Assembly: GCA_963839815.1 (NCBI GenBank)
Contig: CAWIWF010000006.1
Location: 496,001-560,000 of the forward strand
DNA from: JACVRM01 sp963839815
Lineage (GTDB): Bacteria; Actinomycetota; Thermoleophilia; Gaiellales; Gaiellaceae
Length of the DNA: 64,000 nt
Direction of reading: 5' to 3'
A program made the position numbers and the translations under genes. A model generated the notes under the pieces. That model was not told the DNA's origin. It did not search any database and saw nothing but the letters and a program-made list of their open reading frames with translations. Shown here piece by piece: positions 16,497 through 25,831 of the stretch. Position 1 is the stretch's first letter, and each line of letters starts with the position of its first letter.

Positions 16497-19400
16497 TCAG
16501 ACGCGCGGCGAGTCCTCGCCGACCTCGAGCTCGGCGAAGGAAGACCACGACTTGCCGAACTCCCACCAGCCGCGCACCGACGGCTGCACGAAGAACACGT
16601 TGCGGGCATAGGCGAGCGGGATCACGGCGACCTGGTCGGCGATCGCGACGCGGTCGGCCTCGTGGAAGAGCGCCAGCCGCCGGCGGCCGTCCGGCTCCCG
16701 CCGCGCCTGCTCGATCAGGTCGTCGAACGGCTGATGGCTCCAGCCGCCGCGGTTGTCCGCCGCCTCGGTGTGGAGCAGCAGCCGCAGGAAGTACTCGGGG
16801 TCGGGATAGCCGGGGAACCACGCAGACGGCGCGATCGCCCCGTACTCGACGAGCCGCATCCGCTCGCGGGCGAAGTCGACCGTCTCGAGCACCTCGAGCT
16901 CGACGTCGAGTCCCAGCACGTCACGCCAGCACGACACGAGTGTCCGCATCAGCCGTTCCATGTCGCCCCCACGGGTCGTCACGGCGAGCAGGCGGCCGAC
17001 GTCGGCATCGGCGAGGAGAGCACGGGCCCGCTCCGGGTCGAAGCGCGGCGCGATGTCCGGCGTGTGCCCCTGCAGCGCCGGCGGCACGAGCCCGCCGGTC
17101 CCGGGGAGCAGGCTCGGCGGGTCGCCGGCGTGGAGGCGCTCACGGTCGACGGCGTGTGCGAGCGCGCGGCGCACGTCGACCTGCCCGAGCACGGGGTGGT
17201 CGTGAACGAACGTGAGGTAGATCGTCCACGCCGGCGGGCCGAGATCGGCCTCGCGCTGGTGCAGGAGCTGGAGCTCGGAGTCCGGTGACCCTGGCGGGAT
17301 GACGACCACGTCGCTCTCGCCCCGGTCGAACGCGCGCAGACACTCCTCGAGCGGCCGCTGCTCGATCTCGACGCGTGCCACGTTTCCCGGCCGAGGCAGA
17401 GACGCGGTGCGCCGCTCCAGCACGATCCGGCTGCTCGAGCGCTCCGCCAGGGAGAACGCGCCGCTGACGACCTGGCGCTCGGGCATGAGCCAGTCGTCGC
17501 CGTGAGCCTCGATCGCGTGGCGCGGCTGCGGGCCGCCGTCTGGACGGTTGACGACGCTGAGGAAGTACGGCGCAGGGGCGAGCAGCCGGAACTCGACCGT
17601 GCGGTCGTCGAGCGCCCGGACGCCGATGCCGCTGCTGTCGCCGGAGCGGCCGAGTGCGTAGTCCTGCGCCCCTTCGAGCACGAAGAAGATGGTGACGCTC
17701 ACGCCGGGCCGCTCGGGGTCGAGCGAGCGCTTGACGCCGAACTCGACGTCGTGCGCCGTCAGCGGCGTTCCGTCCGACCACGTGAGTCCCTCGCGCAGGT
17801 GGAAGACGTAGCGCAGCCCGTCGTCCGAGATCTCCCAGCGCTCGGCGAGGGACGGCACGATCGTCGCCTCCGGCCAGCGCTCGACGAGCCGGTCGAACAG
17901 GGCCATCTGCACCTGCATGTCGACCGGCGCGTACGAGCGCGGCGGGTCGTGCTCGCCGCCGATCAGCTCGCGCGCCACGTGAATCGTCGCGGTCGCCTGC
18001 GAGCAGGGCTCCAGCGGCTGCCAGCGCTCGAACGCCTGCCCGAAGATCGTGTTGGCCTCACCGAAGCGGAGCGCGGTGTGCAGGGCCAGGCCGAGCTTGA
18101 AGAGCACCAGCGCGACTGCCTGCCGCTCGCCACGCTGCTCGAGCAGGGGCAGCAGCTCCCGGTACAGGTCGATCGCCTCGCTCAGCGCGTACTCGCCGCG
18201 CGCGCGGTCGGCGGCACGCGTCAGGTACGCGATCGCCTTGTCCTCGTCCTTCGCCGCGAGCCAGTGGTGGGCGAGCAGCCCGACGACCTCGTCGAGGTTG
18301 TCCGCGTGCGCGCGCTCGAGCCACTCGGCCGCCTGCCGGTGGAGCGCCGTTCGCGCATCGCCCACGAGCAGCCGGTAGGCGGCCTCCTGGATGAGCGCAT
18401 GCTTGAAGCGGTACTCCGGCTGGGGCCAGCGCCGCTCCGTCCGGATCAGGTCGAGGCGCTGCAGCTCGTGGAGGGCCGCCTCGACGTCCTGGCCGTCGCC
18501 CGTGACCCCGTCGAGCAGCGCGAGCCCGAAGCGCCGCCCCAGCGCGGCGGCGGCCGTGATCACCGCGTGGCAGTCGGCGTCGAGGCGGTCGATGCGCGCG
18601 ACCACGACCCGCTCGACCGTCTGCGGGATCTCGACCGGCACCTCGTGGTCGAAGCGCCAGGCCCCGTCGGACTGCACGAGCGCTCCCGCGTCCGCGAGCG
18701 ACCGGACAAGCTCCTCGAGGAAGAACGGATTGCCCTCCGCCTGAGAGAGCAGCTGGTCGGCGAGGGGGCGCGGCAGGGTGTCGCCGCCGGTGAGGGAGAG
18801 CAGCAACTCTCGCTCCGCGTCGCCCGAGAGCGGCTCCAGGGCCAGCTCGCGGAGGAGATGGGGGTACTCGCGCGCAGTGAGCTCCCGCAGCGCCCAGGAG
18901 GCGTGATCGCGCTCCGCACGGTGCACGATCACGAGCAGCAGCGCCGCTTGCTCGGTCAGCGGCAGCAGCCGCTCGACGAGCTGGACGGACGTCGGGTCGG
19001 CCCAGTGCAGGTCCTCGAGCACGACCACGACGGGGCCCGCCTCCGCTAGCCGCTCGAGCAGCGTTCCCACCACCTCGAACGTCCTGAACTGGAGCGCTTC
19101 GGGCGACAGCTGGCTGAGGCGGCCGGCCGCGTCGGGCTCGAGCGTCAGGCCGAGGATCGAGCCGAGGTACGGGTAGACCTCGGCTGCGCGATCACCGAAC
19201 AGCGCTTCGACCCGGCGCCGCAGGAGTACACGCACCCGGAGCTCGGGCTCGTCGGAGACCCCGAGCCAGCCTCGCAAGAGGTCGCGGAACGGCCAGAGCG
19301 GCAGTGACTCCCCGTAGGACACGCAGCGGCCCTCGAGCCAGATCGGCTCCGCTCCCTCAACCGGAGTCTGGACGAACCGGGCGTGGAGCTCGGCCAGCAG

Positions 19401-20159
19401 GCGCGTCTTGCCGATACCGGCCTCGCCGGCGAAGACGAGCACGCCGCCGGTGCCGCTCCGCACCCGGTCGAGCCAGGCCGTCGCCTGCTCCAGCTCGCGC
19501 TCGCGACCGACCAGCTCGGCCTCGATCCCGAGCGGGCTGCCGCGCCGCTGCGGGGCGGTGCGAACCGACAGGAGCGGGTGGGCGCGCACCGGCGTGGCGA
19601 GTCCCTTGAGCTCGAGCTCGACCGGCTCGCCGCTCTCCACCAGCCCCTCGAGATCCCGCCAGGTTGCCTCGTCGACGAGCACCGACCCGGGCTCGGCTGC
19701 TCCCTGCAGGCGGGCCGCACGGTTGACCGTCTCGCCGAAGGCTGCGTACTCGACGCGGCCACCGGTGCCGAGCGCGCCCAGCACCACCGGGCCGGTGCTG
19801 ATGCCGACCCGTACGCCGAAACCGCCGATGCCCCAGGACTGCTCGACCTCGCGGCCGTACGCAGCGAGCTCCTCGGCCAGCTGGAGGCCCACGCGCGCCG
19901 CGCGCTCCGCGTCGTCCTCCGACGCCACCGGGGCGCCGAAGAAGGCGAGCACGCCGTCGCCGGCGAGGTCCTTGACGTACCCGCCGAGGCTCTCGACCTC
20001 GCGCACGATGCGACCGACCGCCTCGCCGACGACGAGCTTGACCTCCTCCGGCTCGAGACTCTGCGAGAGCCCGGTCGAGCCGACCAGGTCGGCGAAGAGC
20101 GCGGTCACGACCTTGCGCTCCTCACGCATCGTGACAGGCTCAGGCTGCGTACCGCCCAC
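16497..20159 (-). CDS. Adenylate/guanylate cyclase - AAA ATPase - solute-binding domain fusion protein
   Basis: 1220 residues with three modules. Residues about 12-190: class III cyclase (LFADLVGST and AGDGVLAFFG with the two metal aspartates, FGETVNRAARL with the Asn and Arg transition-state residues). Residues about 210-590: STAND/AAA-type ATPase (VGRERELEQ, Walker A GEAGIGKTR near 243, VVVLEDLHWADPTS), then helical repeats to about 725. Residues about 735-1215: a complete extracytoplasmic solute-binding domain of the oligopeptide type (SBP_bac_5: LAERWEISDDGLRYVFHLRE, WSDGTPLTAHDVEFGVKRSL, DVRRALAHAVDRERL). No signal peptide or membrane helix is present, so the binding domain should be cytoplasmic. 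Start GTG 20159; an ATG at 20129 is possible. Probably cyclic-nucleotide or signal output controlled by a bound ligand; this is inference. Confidence 0.88.
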   Translation of the reverse strand: MGGTQPEPVTMREERKVVTALFADLVGSTGLSQSLEPEEVKLVVGEAVGRIVREVESLGGYVKDLAGDGVLAFFGAPVASEDDAERAARVGLQLAEELAAYGREVEQSWGIGGFGVRVGISTGPVVLGALGTGGRVEYAAFGETVNRAARLQGAAEPGSVLVDEATWRDLEGLVESGEPVELELKGLATPVRAHPLLSVRTAPQRRGSPLGIEAELVGRERELEQATAWLDRVRSGTGGVLVFAGEAGIGKTRLLAELHARFVQTPVEGAEPIWLEGRCVSYGESLPLWPFRDLLRGWLGVSDEPELRVRVLLRRRVEALFGDRAAEVYPYLGSILGLTLEPDAAGRLSQLSPEALQFRTFEVVGTLLERLAEAGPVVVVLEDLHWADPTSVQLVERLLPLTEQAALLLVIVHRAERDHASWALRELTAREYPHLLRELALEPLSGDAERELLLSLTGGDTLPRPLADQLLSQAEGNPFFLEELVRSLADAGALVQSDGAWRFDHEVPVEIPQTVERVVVARIDRLDADCHAVITAAAALGRRFGLALLDGVTGDGQDVEAALHELQRLDLIRTERRWPQPEYRFKHALIQEAAYRLLVGDARTALHRQAAEWLERAHADNLDEVVGLLAHHWLAAKDEDKAIAYLTRAADRARGEYALSEAIDLYRELLPLLEQRGERQAVALVLFKLGLALHTALRFGEANTIFGQAFERWQPLEPCSQATATIHVARELIGGEHDPPRSYAPVDMQVQMALFDRLVERWPEATIVPSLAERWEISDDGLRYVFHLREGLTWSDGTPLTAHDVEFGVKRSLDPERPGVSVTIFFVLEGAQDYALGRSGDSSGIGVRALDDRTVEFRLLAPAPYFLSVVNRPDGGPQPRHAIEAHGDDWLMPERQVVSGAFSLAERSSSRIVLERRTASLPRPGNVARVEIEQRPLEECLRAFDRGESDVVVIPPGSPDSELQLLHQREADLGPPAWTIYLTFVHDHPVLGQVDVRRALAHAVDRERLHAGDPPSLLPGTGGLVPPALQGHTPDIAPRFDPERARALLADADVGRLLAVTTRGGDMERLMRTLVSCWRDVLGLDVELEVLETVDFARERMRLVEYGAIAPSAWFPGYPDPEYFLRLLLHTEAADNRGGWSHQPFDDLIEQARREPDGRRRLALFHEADRVAIADQVAVIPLAYARNVFFVQPSVRGWWEFGKSWSSFAELEVGEDSPRV

Positions 20160-20206
20160 GCCGCCATTCTGGCGACGCGGACCGCCCCCTGTGGGCTAGC
20201 CGGCCG

Positions 20207-22195
20207 TTAGGCGGCGGCGACCGAGCGCAGCCTGCGATCGCGCGCGGCGAGGATCTCGACCGCGGTCTCGACCAGATCGGGGTCGAACTGCGTGCCGGAG
20301 TTGGCGCGGAGCTCGTCGATCGCGTCGGTGTGCGACAGGGCCGCCCGGTAGGGCCGGTCGCTCAGCATGGCCGCATAGGCGTCGGCGATCGCGACGATGC
20401 GCGACTCGAGCGGGATCTGCTCGCCGGCCAGCCCGTCCGGGTAGCCGGTGCCGTCCCAGCGCTCGTGCGACGAGCGCACCAGCTTGGCCACGCTGGCGAG
20501 CGCAGGCGCGGCCGACAGGATCCACTCGCCCGTGAGCGTGTGTCGCCGGACGAAGACCCACTCGTCGTCGTCCAGCGGGCCGGTCTTGAGCAGGATCGCG
20601 TCGGGGATCGCCATCTTGCCGACGTCGTGCAGCTCGGCGGCGCGTCGCACCTGCTCTAGCCGTTCTGGTGCCAGGCCGACCCTGGTGCCGATCTCCTCGG
20701 CCAGGCCGACGACCTCCGAGATGTGCTCGGCCAGGCTCGGTTCCCGCTCCTCGAGGGCGCGAACGAGTAGCCGCGCGGACTGGCGTCCGATCGACGAGCG
20801 GGCCGCCTTCGCGGCGTACATCCGCCGGTCGGCGAGCTTGAGGATCTCCGTCGCCGTGTCCGCCTCGTCGGGCGCGACGACGTGGCCCCACGCGGAGTCG
20901 ATGTCGAAGCCCTCGCCGTGGTCGCTGAGCGCAGCGCCGGCGATAGCGCCGATCCTCGCGGCCGCGAGCGCGCTCGTCTCCTCGACGACGGCGCAGAACT
21001 CGTCGCCGCCCATGCGAAACGCGTGTCCGCCCTCGGGCATGGCGGCGGCCAGCCGGGCGCCGAGGCGCGCGAGCAGGGCGTCGCCGGCGAGGTGGCCGAA
21101 GCTGTCGTTGTACTCCTTGAAGCCGTTGAGGTCGAGCAGGACGACGACAAGCCGGCGCTCCTCGCCCGTTTCCGCGAGGCCCGCCTCGATGTGGCGAAGC
21201 AACGCCCGCCGGTTTCCGAGGCCGGTGATGCTGTCCGTGTGCGCGTCGAGCAGGTTCGCGGCCACTAGCCGGCGCTGCTCGCGAAACGTCAGCGCCAGCC
21301 GGAGCAAGACGGCCGCGAGGGTGGCCGAGGCCAGGATCAGTGTCAGCACGCTCACGCGGTGGAAGTGGTCGTAGACGAGCACGGCGACCGCGAGGCCGGC
21401 AGAGCCGATCGAGACGGCGACGCTGCTCCAATCCTCGGCTCGCGCCCGCAGGCTCTCCCGCGGCCGCCAGGCTGCATACGCCAGCAGGAGGCAGCCTGCG
21501 GGCCAGCCGGCGTTCATCAGCGAGAGCTCGTCATAGGTGCCGACGGCGACCTGGTAGACGTACATGCCGTCCGTGATCCCGAAGACGACGGCGCCGGCGG
21601 CCGCGAACAGCCAGGTGCCCGTCACTCGCCAGCCGGAGAGCGCAACGGCGGCGACGACGAGCGCGAGCAGGAGTGCGTCGCCCACGGGGTACGCCAGGTT
21701 GACGGCGATCGCGATGCGGCTGCCCTCGGTCGCGCCGAGCACGGCGTCGAAGACGACCGCGGCGACGACGGTGGTGACCGCGAGGGCGACGATGACGCCG
21801 TCGATCCCGACGTTGAGCGACGCGCGGGGGACTCGGCTCCGGAAGATCATCGCCAGGCTCGCGTACGCCAGAACGTAGAAGAGGAGCCACATCGCGTCGG
21901 CGGCGGAGGGGAACTGGTTCTGGTCGGCGAGCAGTAGCGACCAGTAGGCGTTGCCGAGGCCCCAGACCGTGATGGCGGCGCCGAGCAGGAGCCAGGCAAG
22001 CCGCTCGCTGTCGCGCACGAGCGCGCGCGAGGCGCAGACGAGGCCCGTCACGACGATCAGCGCGTTGTAGAGCCAGTCCTCGAGCAGGCGGGACGCCAGG
22101 CCGGTCGTGCCCACGCCGAGCGCGAGGTGCGCGGTGTACAGGCCGAGCAGCACGGTGAGACCGCCGAGGAGGGCACGGGACAGCAGAGGGGACAT
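20207..22195 (-). CDS. Membrane GGDEF and HD-GYP protein (c-di-GMP synthesis and breakdown)
   Basis: 662 residues. About nine hydrophobic helices occupy residues 1-300. A GGDEF domain follows with DSITGLGNRRAL and an intact MGGDEF motif near residue 393. The C-terminal HD-GYP domain contains AELHDVGKMAIPD, RRHTLTGEWIL and HERWDGTGYPDGLAGEQIP. Both catalytic motifs look intact, so it may make and degrade c-di-GMP, switched by its membrane sensor. I chose the ATG at 22195 because the hydrophobic region starts right after it; the frame is open to 22297. It faces the divergent gene at 22282. Confidence 0.9.
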   Translation of the reverse strand: MSPLLSRALLGGLTVLLGLYTAHLALGVGTTGLASRLLEDWLYNALIVVTGLVCASRALVRDSERLAWLLLGAAITVWGLGNAYWSLLLADQNQFPSAADAMWLLFYVLAYASLAMIFRSRVPRASLNVGIDGVIVALAVTTVVAAVVFDAVLGATEGSRIAIAVNLAYPVGDALLLALVVAAVALSGWRVTGTWLFAAAGAVVFGITDGMYVYQVAVGTYDELSLMNAGWPAGCLLLAYAAWRPRESLRARAEDWSSVAVSIGSAGLAVAVLVYDHFHRVSVLTLILASATLAAVLLRLALTFREQRRLVAANLLDAHTDSITGLGNRRALLRHIEAGLAETGEERRLVVVLLDLNGFKEYNDSFGHLAGDALLARLGARLAAAMPEGGHAFRMGGDEFCAVVEETSALAAARIGAIAGAALSDHGEGFDIDSAWGHVVAPDEADTATEILKLADRRMYAAKAARSSIGRQSARLLVRALEEREPSLAEHISEVVGLAEEIGTRVGLAPERLEQVRRAAELHDVGKMAIPDAILLKTGPLDDDEWVFVRRHTLTGEWILSAAPALASVAKLVRSSHERWDGTGYPDGLAGEQIPLESRIVAIADAYAAMLSDRPYRAALSHTDAIDELRANSGTQFDPDLVETAVEILAARDRRLRSVAAA

Positions 22196-22265
22196 GCAGG
22201 GGAGGAATCGGAAGGATTCAGCCGATCGAGTGTCCCTCGAACGAGGGAGGACGAGATCGCCGCCG

Positions 22266-22271
22266 TAGAAT
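22266..22271 (+). promoter_or_regulatory. -10 box
   Basis: TAGAAT, 10 bases before the TTG at 22282. It is the probable start of the transcript for the Ig-like and O-antigen-ligase-like genes. Confidence 0.5.
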
Positions 22272-22281
22272 CGTCCGGGCC

Positions 22282-23210
22282 TTGACGCGCCTTGCACCGC
22301 TGCTGCTCGTCGCCTTCCTGCTCGGGGGGACGGCGGCGGCGTTCGCGGTCACGCAGCGGCTCAAGCTCGAGCGCAGCCCGGTGTTCGGCACTCGCTTCGG
22401 CGAGGTGGGAGGTCCGCGCTCGCCGCTCGGAGCTGAGCTTCCGCCTGCGCCGGCCCGAGACGGTGACGGCCACGATCGTCACGCCGGGCGGCGAGCCGGT
22501 GCGCACGCTGCTCGACGCGCGAGCGGCGCTCGGCCGGGCGGCTGACACTGCCGTGGGACGGCCGCGCGGACGACGGCTCGGTGGCGCCCGAGGGCTCGTA
22601 CCGGCTGCGCGTCAGGCTGGCCGACGCCAGGCGCACGATCCAGCTTCCGAACGCGATTCGGGTGGACACCACCGCGCCGGCGCTCGCGGACGTCGCCGCG
22701 CGTCCGGCAGTGTTCTCGCCCGACGGCGACGGGCGCGCCGACCGGGTCACCGTCGGCTACCGCGTCGACGAGGTCGCCCGGCCGCTCCTGTACGTGAACG
22801 GCCGCCGCGCGGTGAAGGGCAAGCTCCGCGAGCGCGAGCAGGCGGCGATCGACTGGTACGGCAAGGTCGACGGCGTGCGGCTGCGGCCGGGGAGATACCG
22901 GCTGACGGTTCGCGCGGAGGATCGCGCCGGCAACCTCTCCGCGCCGAGCCGGCCCGTGACCGTGCGGTTGCGCTATCTGCAGGTGGAGCGCGAAACGCTG
23001 CGTGCGCGTGCCGGACGGCAGTTCTCGGTGCCGCTCGACACCGATGCGCGCACGGTGCGCTGGCGCCTGGCGGGCCGCAGCGGCGTCGGCCCTGCTCGCG
23101 GCCTGCGGCTGCGCGCACCGCAGCGCCCCGGCCGCTTCACCCTGTTCGTCTCGGCGAACGGCCGGGCCGACCGCGCCGTCGTGATCGTGCGGGACGCGGC
23201 CGGCTCGTGA
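22282..23210 (+). pseudogene. Exported FlgD/Ig-like-fold protein, broken by two frameshifts
   Basis: Three pieces in three frames make one protein of about 308 residues. Piece 1 (from TTG 22282) has a signal anchor, LLLVAFLLGGTAAAFAV. Piece 2 (about 22400-22530) has ELSFRLRRPETVTATIVTPG, typical of the FlgD Ig-like fold. Piece 3 (about 22535-23210) has LPWDGRADDGSVAPEGSYRL, then VFSPDGDGRADRVTVGYRV and a second Ig-like unit. The breaks lie near 22395-22410 and near 22525-22535; each needs one surplus base. Codon bias is normal on both sides of each break. It ends with a 4-base overlap into the ligase-like gene, so the unit was a two-gene operon. Sequence error or recent decay are both possible. 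Confidence 0.75.
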
Positions 23211-24706
23211 CAGCGCTCGCCCAGGTCGGGGGGCCGCTCGGGGCCGCCGGGCTCGCACTGGTGATCGCGGCCCCGCGCCGCGACCTCCGTCTCGCCGGCG
23301 TGCTGGCGTTGGCGCTCGGCGGGCTCGCGCTCGTGCCCCTGCTCGCACCCGACGGACAGGAGGCACTGCTCGCCGCCGGCGCGGTTGCGGGCGCCGTCCT
23401 GCTCGTCCCGGTCGCGCTCGTGCTGCGCCGGTGGCCCTGGCTGCTGCCGCCGGCCGCGCTCGCGCTCGTGCCGGCCCGGGTGCCGGTCGAGATCGGCGGG
23501 ACGGACGCCAACCTGCTGCTCCCGCTCTACGGCCTGGTGGGCGCCGCGGCGGCCCTGCTTGCCTGGGAGCTCGCCCGCGGCGACGCGCGCGTCCGCGAGC
23601 TCGGCCCGCTGGCGCTGCCGCTGGCGGCGCTCGTCTCCTGGTTCGGCCTCTCGCTCGCCTGGAGCGACGACGTGCGCGAGGGCGCGGTCACGCTCGCCTT
23701 CTTCGTGCTCCCCTTCGGCCTGCTCGCCGTGACGCTGGCGCGGCTCGAGTGGACGCGGCAGACCGTGCAGCGGCTCTACGCGGCGCTCGCAGTCCTCGCG
23801 CTCGTCTTCGCGGCGATCGGCCTCTACCAGTGGGCGACGCGCGACGTCTTCTGGAACCCGAAGGTGATCGTCGCCAACGCGTACCAGCCCGAGCTCTTCT
23901 ACCGCGTGAACTCGGTGTTCTGGGACCCGTCGATCTACGGGCGCTTCCTCGTCGTCGCGCTGCTCGCGACGCTCGTGCTCGTCCTCTTCGGTGCCCGCGG
24001 CCGCGTGCTCGCGGCGACGGCGGCCGGTACCGCCGTCGTCTGGCTCGGGCTCTTCGTGTCGTTCTCGCAGTCGAGCTTCGTCGCCCTCGTCGCCGGGACA
24101 ACGGTCGCGGCCCTCGTGCTGTGGGGGAGGCGAGCGGCGGGCGCGCTCGGCGCAGCGACCCTCGTCGGGATCGTCGTCGTGCTGGCGACACCGCAGCTCC
24201 GCGAGTCGCTCGTCGACGAGACGCCGCGCGGTCTGGACGATGCCACCAGCGGCCGCTGGGGCCAGGTGTCCGAGGGCCTGCGGATCGCCCGGGACAATCC
24301 CGTCGTGGGTGTCGGACTCGGCGGCTTCAAGCAGGTGTTCGCAGAGCGCACGGGCCTGCGCGGCGAGGAGCCGGCGAGCGCCGCGTCCCACAACACGCCG
24401 GTGACCGTGGCTGCCGAGACGGGCCTCCCGGGTCTGCTGCTGCTGGTCTGGCTCGCCGCGGCCGCCCTGGTCGCCTGCTTCCGCCGCGCCGGTCCCTCAC
24501 TCGAGGGGCGTGTTGCGCTCGCCGCGGGCGCGTGCCTGACGGCGATCGGCGTGCACAGCCTCTTCTACAACGCGCTCTTCGAGGACCCGACGACGTGGGG
24601 GCTGCTGGCCCTCGCCGCGGTCGTGGGCGGAGCCGAGCTCGCAGACGCACGGCGAGGCAGAGATCGTCGAGGATGCCGTCGTGCCGGCGAGAACACCTGC
24701 CTCTGA
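23207..24706 (+). CDS. O-antigen ligase / Wzy-like polymerase family membrane protein
   Basis: 499 residues with about twelve hydrophobic helices. The large loop and the region ARDNPVVGVGLGGFKQVF, then SHNTPVTVAAETGLPGLLLL, match the Wzy_C/O-antigen ligase core (the His in SHN is the conserved catalytic residue). Such proteins join polysaccharide chains to a lipid carrier or acceptor. Start GTG 23207 overlaps the preceding stop by four bases. A second family member is at 58313-59731. Confidence 0.85.
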   Translation: MTALAQVGGPLGAAGLALVIAAPRRDLRLAGVLALALGGLALVPLLAPDGQEALLAAGAVAGAVLLVPVALVLRRWPWLLPPAALALVPARVPVEIGGTDANLLLPLYGLVGAAAALLAWELARGDARVRELGPLALPLAALVSWFGLSLAWSDDVREGAVTLAFFVLPFGLLAVTLARLEWTRQTVQRLYAALAVLALVFAAIGLYQWATRDVFWNPKVIVANAYQPELFYRVNSVFWDPSIYGRFLVVALLATLVLVLFGARGRVLAATAAGTAVVWLGLFVSFSQSSFVALVAGTTVAALVLWGRRAAGALGAATLVGIVVVLATPQLRESLVDETPRGLDDATSGRWGQVSEGLRIARDNPVVGVGLGGFKQVFAERTGLRGEEPASAASHNTPVTVAAETGLPGLLLLVWLAAAALVACFRRAGPSLEGRVALAAGACLTAIGVHSLFYNALFEDPTTWGLLALAAVVGGAELADARRGRDRRGCRRAGENTCL

Positions 24707-24769
24707 GCGGCGGTCGGAGGTGCCCGTCGCGAGCTCCAATCTCGTTCTGCCACCGCAGGTGGAGCGGCC

Positions 24770-25405
24770 GTGATCGGCGCTTGGGAGCGCGTGCTCGTGC
24801 TCGCGCCGCACACCGACGACGGCGAGTTCGGCTGCGGCGGCACGATGGCGCGCCTCGTCGAGGAGGGAACCGAGGTGCGCTACGTCGCCTTCTCGACGGC
24901 CACAAAGTCGCTGCCGGAGGGCTTTCCGCCCGACACGCTCGCCCGCGAAGTGCGGGAAGCGACGACCGAGCTCGGCATCCCGGCCGAGCAGCTCACCGTG
25001 CACGATTTCGACGTCCGCACCTTCCCGGAGCGGCGCCAGGACATCCTCGAGCTCCTGATCGCCCTCTGGGAGGAGTGGCGGCCCGACGCGGTGCTGCAGC
25101 CGTCCGTGCACGACGTCCATCAGGATCACCAGGTGATCGCCGCCGAGGGCCTGCGGGCCTTCAAGCGGACGACGATCCTCGGCTACGAGATCCCCTGGAA
25201 CAACTACCACTTCGAGTACCAGGCCTACCTCGCGCTCGAGAAGCGGCACCTCGAGCGGAAGGTCGCCGCGCTCGCAGAGTACGCCTCACAGCAGCACCGC
25301 CGCTACTCGGACCCCGAGTACATCTGGAACCTCGCGCGCACCCACGGCATCAACGTGAACCGCGACTACGCCGAGTGCTTCCAGGTCTACCGCGTCGTCG
25401 CTTAG
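24770..25405 (+). CDS. PIG-L family deacetylase (LmbE-like)
   Basis: 211 residues. VLVLAPHTDDGEFGCGGTM is the zinc-binding AHPDDE-type motif (here PHTDDGE) and PSVHDVHQDHQVIAAEG carries the distal His. Enzymes of this fold remove acetyl groups from N-acetylglucosamine conjugates, for example in mycothiol or glycan biosynthesis. The surrounding glycan genes favour a sugar substrate. It lies 63 bases after the ligase-like gene and may be cotranscribed. Confidence 0.9.
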   Translation: MIGAWERVLVLAPHTDDGEFGCGGTMARLVEEGTEVRYVAFSTATKSLPEGFPPDTLAREVREATTELGIPAEQLTVHDFDVRTFPERRQDILELLIALWEEWRPDAVLQPSVHDVHQDHQVIAAEGLRAFKRTTILGYEIPWNNYHFEYQAYLALEKRHLERKVAALAEYASQQHRRYSDPEYIWNLARTHGINVNRDYAECFQVYRVVA

Positions 25406-25427
25406 CGCCGCTTCGCGGCGCTCGCTT

Positions 25428-25561
25428 CACGGGGGAAACGCCGGCTTCCCCGTGGGCCCCCTCGCTGGTCAGACGCGCCGGGGCCCGGGGTGCCTGGGGT
25501 GGGCCCCTCGTTCAAGTGACGCGCCGGGGCCGCGTTGTGCCTGCGGGCGGCGGAGCCGCCC
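25428..25561 (-). repeat. Two-hairpin repeat in inverted orientation, enlarged copy
   Basis: Read on the minus strand: hairpin A is GGGCGGC/GCCGCCC (25545-25551 and 25555-25561) and palindrome B is an imperfect form at 25428-25454. The linker is 90 bases instead of 44 and contains the CAGACGCGCC-type segment twice, as if the linker had been duplicated. It lies between two convergent genes. Confidence 0.75.
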
Positions 25562-25615
25562 TTCGGCGGGGAACTACAGGTGTCAAGACCCTGAGGGACT
25601 TCGGCGCGGCTGTCT

Positions 25616-25798
25616 CTAGCCGCGGTGGGCGCGCGCGATCCCGGCGAGCCACGCTACGAGGCCGATGAGCACGACGAGCGCCGTCAGGCCCTCGTGGCAC
25701 TCCGAGTCGTTCCTGCACGATCGGAGCGCGAGCACGGTGAGGACGAGCCACAGCGCGACGCCGACGGTCAGGCGGACCGCGCGCTCCTCACCAGCGAC
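25616..25798 (-). CDS. Possible small two-helix membrane protein, start uncertain
   Basis: On the minus strand the frame from 25798 to the TAG at 25616-25618 encodes about 60 residues: a charged start, a hydrophobic helix (LTVGVALWLVLTVLALRS), a polar loop CRNDSECHEG with two cysteines, a second helix (LTALVVLIGLVAWLAGIA) and RAHRG. Third positions are almost all G or C, as in real genes here. However, there is no ATG, GTG or TTG in frame between an upstream TAG and the first helix, so the start is either a rare codon (for example CTG) or lost by a frameshift. I do not recognise the family. Confidence 0.4.
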   Translation of the reverse strand, partial: VAGEERAVRLTVGVALWLVLTVLALRSCRNDSECHEGLTALVVLIGLVAWLAGIARAHRG

Positions 25799-25819
25799 CT
25801 TACCCCGTAGCCGCGCGCC

Positions 25820-25825
25820 TAGGGT
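25820..25825 (+). promoter_or_regulatory. -10 box of a likely leaderless transcript
   Basis: TAGGGT lies 6 bases before the GTG at 25832. Confidence 0.55.
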
Positions 25826-25831
25826 TCGGCT

